Shown: positions 54,240 through 61,260 of the stretch, one piece after another
Position numbering within the stretch: position 1 is the first letter of the stretch
Layout of the letters: each line of letters begins with the position of its first letter
DNA from: Akkermansiaceae bacterium
GTDB taxonomy: Bacteria; Verrucomicrobiota; Verrucomicrobiia; Verrucomicrobiales; Akkermansiaceae
Direction of reading: 5' to 3'
Assembly: GCA_015062005.1 (NCBI GenBank)
Contig: SUVL01000015.1
Coordinates: 1-64,000 of the forward strand
DNA length: 64,000 nt
Program-made: the position numbers and the translations under genes
The notes under the pieces: model-generated
Told to the model about the DNA's origin: nothing
Seen by the model: only the letters and a program-made list of their open reading frames with translations
The model's database searches: none

Positions 54240-54443
54240 CTACCCCGCAGGGGTAGATATCGTCCGGCGAAGCCGGATATCGTCCTGCCGGAACGGCAGG
54301 ATATCGTTTCCCTGAGACGCCCGGGCAGAATATTTCCCAATGACAGGGAAGGTGGAGGGTTTTGCTGTTCAGGGAAACGAAATCCGGCTGCGCCGGACGA
54401 AATCCACGCCTGCGGCGTGGACGATATCGCGGCAATGCCGCGA
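54240..54443. repeat. Tandem hairpin array with constant ATATCGT/ACGAAAT spacers (array A)
   Basis: Consecutive hairpins lie at 54240-54256 (CTACCCC-GCA-GGGGTAG), 54263-54277 (TCCGGC-GAA-GCCGGA), 54284-54300 (CCTGCCG-GAA-CGGCAGG), 54307-54377 (TTTCCCTG/CAGGGAAA with a long loop), 54383-54397 (TCCGGC-TGC-GCCGGA), 54404-54420 (CCACGCC-TGC-GGCGTGG) and 54427-54443 (TCGCGGC-AAT-GCCGCGA). Left-half hairpins are followed by ATATCGTC; right-half ones by ACGAAAT or ACGATATC, the reverse complement. The whole array is thus an inverted arrangement around 54340. It encodes no protein. Confidence 0.9.
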
Positions 54444-54467
54444 CGATATCCTCCCGGTGGTCGGACG

Positions 54468-54507
54468 AAAAAAATCCCCGCACCGGCAACGGTGCGGGGA
54501 TTTTTTT
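54468..54507 (-). terminator. tsf terminator
   Basis: A strong bidirectional stem ATCCCCGCACCG / CGGTGCGGGGAT with A7 and T8 flanks lies just after the tsf stop. Confidence 0.9.
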
Positions 54508-54523
54508 TAAGCTATACAGCAAC

Positions 54524-55390
54524 TCAGGCGCCGAGCTGGAAGCGCTCGAAAGCCTTCACGGTGATGGAGTCGCCCAGGGCCTTGCCGGTTTCGGCCACGA
54601 GGGCTTCCACAGACTTGGAGGGGTCCTTCACGAACTCCTGGCTCATCAGGCAGCTCTGCTTGTAGAGGGCCTTGAGCTTGCCGGGGAGAATCTTCTCCAG
54701 CAGGTGCTCGGGCTTGCCTTCAGCGATGAGCTGGGCCTTGGCAATCTCCTGCTCCTCGGCCACGAAGGCGGGATCCAGGGAGGAGGAGTCCACGCTCTTG
54801 GGCGCGCAGGCGGCGATGTGCAGGGTGATGTCCTTGCACATGGTCTGGAAGGCCTCGGCAGCGGCGGTCTCGGCCTTGCCGGTCTCCACCTGCAGGAGCA
54901 CGCCCACCTTGCCACCCATGTGGATGTAGGAGGTCACGGTGCCCTCGCCGGCCAGCGTGAAGCGGCCGAACTTGCGGAACTTCATGTTTTCACCGATAGC
55001 GGCGCACTGCTCAGCGATGTACTTCTCCACGGTGGTGCCGTTCATGGCCACTTCCAGGGCCTCGGCCAGCGTGCTGGCGGAGGAGGCCTTCAGCGTGGCG
55101 GCCACTTCGGCCACCAGGGCCTTGAACTTGTCGCCCTTGGAGCAGAAGTCGGTCTCGCAGTTGATTTCGAGGATGATGCCATCCTTGCCTTCAACCACGG
55201 TGGTCACGATACCCTCCTTGGCTTCGCGGTCGGCCTTCTTGGCGGCCTTGGCGATGCCCTTCTCGCGGAGGTACTTCACGGCTTCGTCCATGTTGCCGTC
55301 GCACTCCATGAGGGCCTTCTTGCAGTCCATCATGCCGGCATCAGTCTTGATGCGCAGCTCTTTCACCATTGCGGGTGTGATATCAGCCAT
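54524..55390 (-). CDS. tsf: Elongation factor Ts
   Basis: EF-Ts is the nucleotide-exchange factor of EF-Tu. The 288-residue protein has the N-terminal UBA-like domain with VKELRIKTDAGMMDCKKAL, and the core motif ILEINCETDFCSKGDKF, followed by the dimerisation domain and a C-terminal part. It follows rpsB by 23 nt, the normal gene order. Confidence 0.97.
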   Translation of the reverse strand: MADITPAMVKELRIKTDAGMMDCKKALMECDGNMDEAVKYLREKGIAKAAKKADREAKEGIVTTVVEGKDGIILEINCETDFCSKGDKFKALVAEVAATLKASSASTLAEALEVAMNGTTVEKYIAEQCAAIGENMKFRKFGRFTLAGEGTVTSYIHMGGKVGVLLQVETGKAETAAAEAFQTMCKDITLHIAACAPKSVDSSSLDPAFVAEEQEIAKAQLIAEGKPEHLLEKILPGKLKALYKQSCLMSQEFVKDPSKSVEALVAETGKALGDSITVKAFERFQLGA

Positions 55391-55413
55391 TGTCTTGGTA
55401 TAAAGGGGTTAAA

Positions 55414-56097
55414 TTAGGCGGGCTTGTTCTTGTTGATAGCCTCCACGAGCACGGAGAGGATCAGACGGATGGAGCGCACGGCGTCGTCGTTGCCGGGGAT
55501 GGGGAAGTCCACGGTCTCGGGGTCGGCGTTCGTATCGGTCAGCACAATCACGGGAATGCCCAGGATGTGGGCCTCGCGGATGGCGATGTCCTCGTGATCA
55601 GCGCCGATGGCGACCATCACATCGGGAGCGCCACCCATGTTGCGGATACCCTGCAGGTTGCGCTGCAGCTTCTCGCGCTCACGGGCCAGAGCGGCGAGCT
55701 CCTTCTTGGACATGCTCTTGTACTCAGGCTGCTTGTCGAGGTTCTCGAGGTAGTCGAGGCGGGCGATGCTCTTCTTGATGGTGGCCATGTTGGTGAGCAT
55801 ACCGCCAAGCCAGCGGAAGTTCACATAGTACTGGCCGGTGGCCTCAGCGGCCTCCTTCACGGCCTCCTGAGCCTGACGCTTGCAACCCACGAACAGAATC
55901 TTCTTGTTCTTGGCAGCAAGTTCACCAAGGAAAGCGCTGGCCTTGTCGAGGCACTTCTCGGTTTCCTCCAGGTTGATGATGTGGATGCCATTCTTCTGGG
56001 TCAGAATGTACTTCTTCATGTTCGGGTGCCACTTGCGGGTCTGATGACCAAAGTGAACACCGGCTTCCACCATCTTCGTAACGAGTTCGTTAATCAT
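55414..56097 (-). CDS. rpsB: 30S ribosomal protein S2
   Basis: This is uS2, 227 residues, on the 30S solvent side. Diagnostic stretches are VEAGVHFGHQTRKWHPNMKK, GIHIINLEETEKCLDKA and VNFRWLGGMLTNMATIKKSI. ATG 56097 gives the canonical MINELV start; upstream in-frame sequence lies in the leader. It is the first gene of rpsB-tsf. Confidence 0.97.
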   Translation of the reverse strand: MINELVTKMVEAGVHFGHQTRKWHPNMKKYILTQKNGIHIINLEETEKCLDKASAFLGELAAKNKKILFVGCKRQAQEAVKEAAEATGQYYVNFRWLGGMLTNMATIKKSIARLDYLENLDKQPEYKSMSKKELAALAREREKLQRNLQGIRNMGGAPDVMVAIGADHEDIAIREAHILGIPVIVLTDTNADPETVDFPIPGNDDAVRSIRLILSVLVEAINKNKPA

Positions 56098-56212
56098 TGT
56101 ATGTGTATATGTTGTGTGCAACCTTGCGGCAGGATGCACGGGGTTTTGGAAGGTGCTGCGCTTAGCCCCCCAGCCCTCCGTTGTTGGTATTGCAGCATCA
56201 GCGGGGACGCTG

Positions 56213-56241
56213 AGGATACTCCCAACGCCCCCGTTTGTCAA
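56213..56241 (-). promoter_or_regulatory. rpsB promoter
   Basis: Minus-strand TTGACA (56236-56241) and TATCCT (56213-56218) are spaced by 17 nt. The leader to rpsB is about 110 nt, a likely place for S2 feedback control, though no specific fold is identified. Confidence 0.75.
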
Positions 56242-56292
56242 TTCAAATTTCAAATTTTAACGCTGAATTTTCAAGGCTTAAAGGCGCCTCGC

Positions 56293-57294
56293 TCAGCATT
56301 TGATGAGCACGTACTCCGGCTTCTTGTTCCGGGGTGCGCGCAGGTAGCGCACCAGGAAGAAGAGGAAGGCCAGCAGCATGAAGGCAGGGGCGCGGAGAAT
56401 GCCGTAGTCCTTGATGGTGGCGCAGCCGGGGTCGACAGGGTTGTAGAGAGCGGTCACCTGCGAGCCTGCCGGGTATTTCGGCTCATCGTCAAAGCCGTAG
56501 AGGCTCTGTACCTTGTGCGTCTGGCCATCGGGGGTGTTGAAGGCAAGCATCGGGTGGTGCGTGGTCACGGTGCGGCGTGTCCATTTGCGGCCCCGTGTTT
56601 CCGTGCCCTGCTCGTAGCTCAGGATGGTGGCGGTGGTTTCCTGCCCGCTCAGCAGGAGCCGGGTGCCTTGTGTATCCAGGCAGAACAGGCAAAGCACGGC
56701 GAGGATGAGGTTGTAGCCCGGGCGGCGGATGCGCTCCTCTTCCTTCGGGTAGCTGAATCCCGGGAGCTTGCGGGTTTCGCCCTCGGCGGGCAGTTCGACT
56801 CCCAGTTGGGTGAAAACCGGGGCAGGGTCCTGCTCCGGGGGCAGGTTGATGAACCCGCGCGGCAGGTCTTCCTCCTCTTCCATCACTTCGCGGCCCAGGT
56901 GGTAGTCCACATGCCCGCTGCTGCGGCGGAGCACCCGGCCCACCATGTTCCTGCGCACCCGGAAGGTGATGACGGTGGCGGGTTTGCCACGCTTCACGGG
57001 CGTTTCGATGATGAAGGCACGCCGGTTGCTCAGCACGTAGGAAATGCGGTGCGGGGCGTTGGTGCAGCTGTGCTCTGCCCCGGAGACACAGAGCAAGGCC
57101 ACCGCACCCAGCACAAATGCCAGCGCAAAATCGCTACTCAGGAGGGCCAGGGCCAGTATGCTCAGCACCACCGCCACACACCAGAGCAGGATGCGCAGCC
57201 GCATCGACCCGCCCGGCAGCGGCTTGTGCAGCGCCCAGAGGATTTCTTCACCCTCGTCCGGCTCAAAGGGCAGGGGATTATCCGGCCTTTTCAT
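56293..57294 (-). CDS. DUF3592-type membrane protein, paralogue 1
   Basis: This 333-residue protein has an N-terminal TM pair (LRILLWCVAVVLSILALALL and LAFVLGAVALLCVSG), a PH-like stretch (ISYVLSNRRAFIIET), and a DUF3592 region. The latter carries TTATILSYEQGTETRG, HHPMLAFNTPDGQTH and YPAGSQVTALYNPVDPGCATI, then a last TM helix. It is a paralogue of its upstream neighbour, whose stop overlaps this ATG (ATGA). Function unknown. Confidence 0.75.
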   Translation of the reverse strand: MKRPDNPLPFEPDEGEEILWALHKPLPGGSMRLRILLWCVAVVLSILALALLSSDFALAFVLGAVALLCVSGAEHSCTNAPHRISYVLSNRRAFIIETPVKRGKPATVITFRVRRNMVGRVLRRSSGHVDYHLGREVMEEEEDLPRGFINLPPEQDPAPVFTQLGVELPAEGETRKLPGFSYPKEEERIRRPGYNLILAVLCLFCLDTQGTRLLLSGQETTATILSYEQGTETRGRKWTRRTVTTHHPMLAFNTPDGQTHKVQSLYGFDDEPKYPAGSQVTALYNPVDPGCATIKDYGILRAPAFMLLAFLFFLVRYLRAPRNKKPEYVLIKC

Positions 57295-58355
57295 GGTGCG
57301 GCGCTTTCTTTGCTGGAGCTTTCGACTTCAATGACCTTCATGAGCCGCTCCTCGCGCCAGAGCTTGTAGAATTTCCACACCTGCCACAGCGCCCAGAGCA
57401 GGGCGAGCAGGAAGAAGCCCGGGCGCATGAGGATACTGGCGTCCTTGATGGTGGCGCGGCGCGGGTCGGCGGCATCGTACAGCAGTTCCACGGTGGCACC
57501 CGGGGTGCAGGCGGGTTGCTTGTCGTAGCCGGTCTGACTGACGGTGAGGCAGTGTGCGCCGCTCTCGGTCCGGAACATGACTACGGGGTAGTAGACAGTC
57601 ACCTCATGCCTGCTGCGGCGTCCGCCTCGTTTCTCGGTGCCCTGCTCATAGGTCACCACGGTGGCGGTGGTTTCCTTGCCGCGCAGGAAGAGGTCGGCGC
57701 CGTGGTTGTCGTAGTCCAGCCCGAGCGCCAGCGCAAACAGGCAGCTCAAGATGATGATCCCCGCAAAGTTCTGAGCGGCAGGGGTGGGGCGGGTATATTC
57801 GCAGGTTTTGCGCTTTTTCTCCCCCTTGGCCGGGATGCTGGCGCCCACCCGGGCAAAAGCCGCTGCGGGGTCCAGCTCCGGCGGCAGATTCCTGAAACCA
57901 TTGGCAAAGGTCACGTAACCCCGGCGTTCCTTGCCCAGCAGGTAATCCACCGTGCCATTGCGGTGGCGCTTTACCTTGAATATCATGTGCGGGTGCACTT
58001 CGAAGCTGAACACCAGGCATTTGCCGTCCGGTCTGGCCGGGCGCTCGATGATGCAGGCCCGCTTATTAGTGAGGGCATAGAACGTGCGGCGGTTGCTGCG
58101 GCGTTCCTTCAAGAGGACATGAAGGCCCAGCACCAGCAGGAACAGAAATAAACCACCAAAAGCCGCCGCTATCTTTCCCGCCTCCGTGATGCCGCTCACG
58201 CAGAAAATGACCCCGCAGGCCGCGGTGAGCAAGAGCAGCACGCCGATGATAATCCAGTCGGTTCTCTCCGGGCGCCGCGGCATGGGGCATTGCCACAGGA
58301 GCTCTTCATTCCCACCCAGCTCAAACGGCAGGGGTGTTTCAGTTTCAGGGTTCAT
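57291..58355 (-). CDS. DUF3592-type membrane protein, paralogue 2
   Basis: This 354-residue protein has the same layout as the gene it overlaps: TM pair, PH-like segment (TFYALTNKRACIIERPARPD), then TTATVVTYEQGTEKRG, a Y-P-V-V-M-F-R-T pattern and the TPGATVELLYDAADPRRATIK motif of DUF3592, then a C-terminal TM. It is the upstream member of the pair. Function unknown. Confidence 0.75.
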   Translation of the reverse strand: MNPETETPLPFELGGNEELLWQCPMPRRPERTDWIIIGVLLLLTAACGVIFCVSGITEAGKIAAAFGGLFLFLLVLGLHVLLKERRSNRRTFYALTNKRACIIERPARPDGKCLVFSFEVHPHMIFKVKRHRNGTVDYLLGKERRGYVTFANGFRNLPPELDPAAAFARVGASIPAKGEKKRKTCEYTRPTPAAQNFAGIIILSCLFALALGLDYDNHGADLFLRGKETTATVVTYEQGTEKRGGRRSRHEVTVYYPVVMFRTESGAHCLTVSQTGYDKQPACTPGATVELLYDAADPRRATIKDASILMRPGFFLLALLWALWQVWKFYKLWREERLMKVIEVESSSKESAAP

Positions 58356-58380
58356 CTCGGCGCTTATCCAACACCAGGAA

Positions 58381-58674
58381 TTATTTCTTTCCCGCCATGC
58401 GGGCAGCGAGTACCAGGTAGGTCACCAGCTTGGGGGTGGCGGCCAGAAGCTCCCGGATTTCTGCCGGGAAGGGCAGGGTGGTCACGGCCTCGGCCTGGAT
58501 TTTTCCGCCGCCTTTCATGGCCTCGGTCACAAAGTTCTGGATGATGCCGACGGCCTCTTTATTGCCCAGCAGGGTTTCAAGTTCGTTCTTGATGCCCTCC
58601 GGGCAGTTGGAGCGCAGGTTGGCCATCACCTTGTTGCGGATAGCGACAGCGGCGAGATTCTGAAGAAGTCCCAT
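58381..58674 (-). CDS. Small hypothetical protein
   Basis: This 97-residue, mostly helical protein (MGLLQNLAAVAIRNKVMANL) with a short hydrophobic C-terminus (LVTYLVLAARMAGKK) is not recognised. ATG 58674 is preferred over an in-frame start 22 codons earlier because the upstream part is hydrophilic and atypical. It lies 25 nt upstream of the DUF3592 pair on the same strand and may share its transcript. Confidence 0.55.
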   Translation of the reverse strand: MGLLQNLAAVAIRNKVMANLRSNCPEGIKNELETLLGNKEAVGIIQNFVTEAMKGGGKIQAEAVTTLPFPAEIRELLAATPKLVTYLVLAARMAGKK

Positions 58675-58884
58675 GGTCTGTGTTGTTTCTATGTGTTGTT
58701 TGGTTGTCTGCATCATACCCCGCTGCTGCGGCATTGTCAAGAAACATGGCGATTTGTCTTTGCCTACGGGGCGCGTGTGGGCGAATGTTTTGCAAAAATT
58801 CCGGTTCAGATGGTTAAATGGCTGAGCAGAGTGCCATGCCGGGCCGATTTCATGGCAAGTTTGTTATTTAGACGAAAAAACCAG

Positions 58885-58913
58885 TTGCCATCACACAACT
58901 TTTAGAGTATACT
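58885..58913 (+). promoter_or_regulatory. plsY-gpsA promoter
   Basis: TTGCCA (58885-58890) and TATACT (58908-58913) are spaced by 17 nt. Eight nt separate the -10 box from the plsY ATG. The preceding 58675-58884 stretch between divergent genes shows nothing else. Confidence 0.65.
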
Positions 58914-58921
58914 TAAGGCAC

Positions 58922-59569
58922 ATGGTTGAGAATATTCTGTACATCGTTGCAGCCTACCTGATTGGTTCTGTGCCGTTCGGCTATATAGCCGGGCGTCTGA
59001 ATGGTATTGATTTGCGTGAGCATGGTTCCCGCAATATCGGTGCCACAAATGCGGTGCGAGTGCTGGGGAAAGGGTGGGGCATTCCGGTTTTTGTGATGGA
59101 TTTTCTGAAAGGGTTTGCCCCGCTGCTTTACATGAAGCACCACCTGGGGGGAGATTTGACGGCCTTTACGCCGGAGCAGATGGGCTGGTTCCTGGGGGTG
59201 ATGTTTGCCTTGATACTGGGACACACCTTCACGTGTTTTCTGAAGTTCAAGGGAGGGAAGGGCGTGGCCACCACGGGTGGCTGCCTGTTTGCCTTGTCTC
59301 CCTGGGTGGGGCTCAGTGCCCTGCTGTTCTGGATTGTCAGCATGTGCATTACCCGCTACGTCTCCTTCTCCAGCATCATGGCGGGCGTGGGTATGATTGC
59401 CGCTGCTGCTGTTGAGCTGATTGTGATGGATGGGGCCTGTTCCGTGGCTGATGGTATGGTGCTGGGGCTGCTGACGCTCATCCTGATTCTGGTGACGGTG
59501 AAGCACCGCGCCAACATTGTGCGCATCATGAATGGCACGGAACCCAAGGCTTTTGCTCCTAAAAACTGA
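58922..59569 (+). CDS. plsY: Acyl-phosphate:glycerol-3-phosphate acyltransferase
   Basis: PlsY acylates glycerol 3-phosphate from acyl-phosphate, the first step of phospholipid synthesis, at the inner membrane. The 215-residue polytopic protein has the three catalytic motifs: GSRNIGATNAVRVLG, GHTFTCFLKFKGGKGVATT and a late VKHRANIVRIMNGTEPK. The stop overlaps the gpsA start (TGATG), coupling synthesis of acyltransferase and substrate-forming enzyme. Confidence 0.95.
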   Translation: MVENILYIVAAYLIGSVPFGYIAGRLNGIDLREHGSRNIGATNAVRVLGKGWGIPVFVMDFLKGFAPLLYMKHHLGGDLTAFTPEQMGWFLGVMFALILGHTFTCFLKFKGGKGVATTGGCLFALSPWVGLSALLFWIVSMCITRYVSFSSIMAGVGMIAAAAVELIVMDGACSVADGMVLGLLTLILILVTVKHRANIVRIMNGTEPKAFAPKN

Positions 59570-60597
59570 TGTTATCTGATACTATGGAACGCGTTTTCAA
59601 AAAGACAGCGGTAATTGGTGCTGGTGCGTGGGGCACAGCACTTGCCTTCACGGCAGCCCAGGACGGCAGTGAGGTTGTGCTCTGGACCTATAAGGAAGAA
59701 GAGGCCGCCACGATTCGGAAATCCCGCATGAGCCTGGTTCCGGTCAAGGGCGCTCGCCCGTTGCCGGAGAATGTGAGGGTGACCAGCGACTGGGCCGATG
59801 TGGCCGGTTCCCAGCTGGTGATTGTGGTGGTGCCCAGCGTGGTGATGCGCAGTGTGGCGCAGAGCCTGGCAGATGTGGGGCTGGCAGAGGATGCCGTGAT
59901 TGTGACCTGCTCCAAGGGAATTGAAAAGGATTCCCACCTGCTGATGAGCGAAATTATTTCTTCCTACGTGAAGTACCCCGTGGGTTCTCTTTCCGGCCCG
60001 AATCACGCGGAGGATATTGTGCAGGGACTGCCCAGCCTCACCCTGGTGGGCTTTGAGGATATCGAGATTGCCAAGGCGGTGCAGAAACGCCTGAGCACCG
60101 GGTTCCTCCGCATCTATGCCAGCAGCGATGTGGTGGGTATGCAGATTGGCGGCGCTATCAAGAATGTGTTTGCGCTGGCCAGCGGTATCTGCGCCGGCCT
60201 GGGTCTGGGAGATAATGCCCGCGCTGCTCTTTCCACCCGGGGACTGGCTGAAATGACCCGCCTGGGCATGGCTCGTGGCGGTCGCATGGAGACTTTCATG
60301 GGGCTTTCCGGCATGGGTGACCTGGTGGTAACCTGCTACTCCGACCACAGCCGCAACCTGACCGCCGGCCGTATGCTGGCCAAGGGGATGCCCCTGGATG
60401 AGTGCTTGAAGCAGATTGGCCAGGTGGTGGAGGGTGTGCCGAACACGCTGTCGACCTACCAGATGGCCCGCAGCCTGGGTGTGCGCACTCCCATCGTGGA
60501 TGCCATGTACGACATCCTGTACAACGGCAAGCACCCCAGCGTGGCACTGCAGGAGCTCATGGTGCGCGACCTGCGCGAGGAAAACGTGAAGGATTGA
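59569..60597 (+). CDS. gpsA: Glycerol-3-phosphate dehydrogenase [NAD(P)+]
   Basis: GpsA reduces dihydroxyacetone phosphate to glycerol 3-phosphate, the PlsY substrate. The 342-residue protein has the dinucleotide-binding motif VIGAGAWGTALAF, VTCSKGIEKDS, the catalytic-region LSGPNHAEDI, GGAIKNVFALASGICAGLGLGDN and RGLAEMTRLG. ATG 59569 overlaps the plsY stop; ATG 59584 (MERVFKK) is an alternative start. Confidence 0.96.
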   Translation: MLSDTMERVFKKTAVIGAGAWGTALAFTAAQDGSEVVLWTYKEEEAATIRKSRMSLVPVKGARPLPENVRVTSDWADVAGSQLVIVVVPSVVMRSVAQSLADVGLAEDAVIVTCSKGIEKDSHLLMSEIISSYVKYPVGSLSGPNHAEDIVQGLPSLTLVGFEDIEIAKAVQKRLSTGFLRIYASSDVVGMQIGGAIKNVFALASGICAGLGLGDNARAALSTRGLAEMTRLGMARGGRMETFMGLSGMGDLVVTCYSDHSRNLTAGRMLAKGMPLDECLKQIGQVVEGVPNTLSTYQMARSLGVRTPIVDAMYDILYNGKHPSVALQELMVRDLREENVKD

Positions 60598-60622
60598 TGA
60601 GCTTTTCCTGGTAGAATCTTTC

Positions 60623-60672
60623 GGCGGTTTGCGTTCTCCGACACAAGGGGGTAGAGCAGACCGCCTTTTTTT
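60623..60672 (+). terminator. gpsA terminator abutting the sigma-factor start
   Basis: The stem GGCGGTTTGC / GCAGACCGCC (one G-T pair) with a 23-nt loop is followed by T7, which ends one base before the ATG at 60673. Confidence 0.75.
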
Positions 60673-61260
60673 ATGATGCATATGGGAGAAACGCCTGAAA
60701 ATCTGTGGCTGGCTGACCTGTGGATGCAGTACCGCGACCGCATTCTGCGCATGCTCTCGCTGCGTATGCCTGCGGTGTTGCAACGCCGGCTCAGTGTAGA
60801 AGATCTGCTGCAGGAGACCTATCTGGCCTGTGGCCGCCGTGTGACATTCCTGCAGGCGGAGCCGGAGGTTCCCATGTATGTGAAGCTGCGCCGCATTGCA
60901 CTGCAGACGCTCACGGATATGGAGCGCCACCATCTGGCTGCCGCCAAGCGCGATGCTATGAAGGAGCATAGCCCGGAAGACGAAGCCGCCGTGGCAGATG
61001 CCTGGGCGCATTTTGCGGATACGATATCGAGCCCACGCACGCATCTGGAGCGCCTGGAGCGCCAGGCCATGGCCCGCCGCGTGCTGGCGCAGCTTTCGAC
61101 AAATGACCGTGAAATTCTGGAATTGCGGCATTTCGAGGAAATGGGGAATGCGGAGTGTGCCGCAGCCCTGGGGATTGAGCAGAAGGCCGCAAGCATCCGC
61201 TATGTGCGCGCCTTGAAACGTTTCCGCGAATTGATTAATCACGAGAATCCCTATGCCTGA
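60673..61260 (+). CDS. ECF-type RNA polymerase sigma factor
   Basis: This 195-residue sigma factor has region 2 (RLSVEDLLQETYLACGRRVTF) and region 4 (LSTNDREILELRHFEEMGNA, then AAALGIEQKAASIRYVRALKR). Sequence and pairing fit the sigma factors of planctomycetes and verrucomicrobia that are encoded with Ser/Thr kinases, in place of a classical anti-sigma factor. It overlaps the kinase gene by 8 nt. The start may be ATG 60673 or 60682; both lie directly after the gpsA terminator T-tract. Confidence 0.88.
   Translation: MMHMGETPENLWLADLWMQYRDRILRMLSLRMPAVLQRRLSVEDLLQETYLACGRRVTFLQAEPEVPMYVKLRRIALQTLTDMERHHLAAAKRDAMKEHSPEDEAAVADAWAHFADTISSPRTHLERLERQAMARRVLAQLSTNDREILELRHFEEMGNAECAAALGIEQKAASIRYVRALKRFRELINHENPYA

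Noticed and set aside
54227..54450. CRISPR array
   Set aside because: The conserved parts are only 7-8 nt and the variable parts are self-complementary hairpins of changing length; there are no cas genes, so this is a hairpin array, not a CRISPR.
55390..57369. A 659-codon plus-strand frame opposite rpsB and a DUF3592 gene
   Set aside because: It spans two convincing minus-strand genes and their promoter, and shows no motif.
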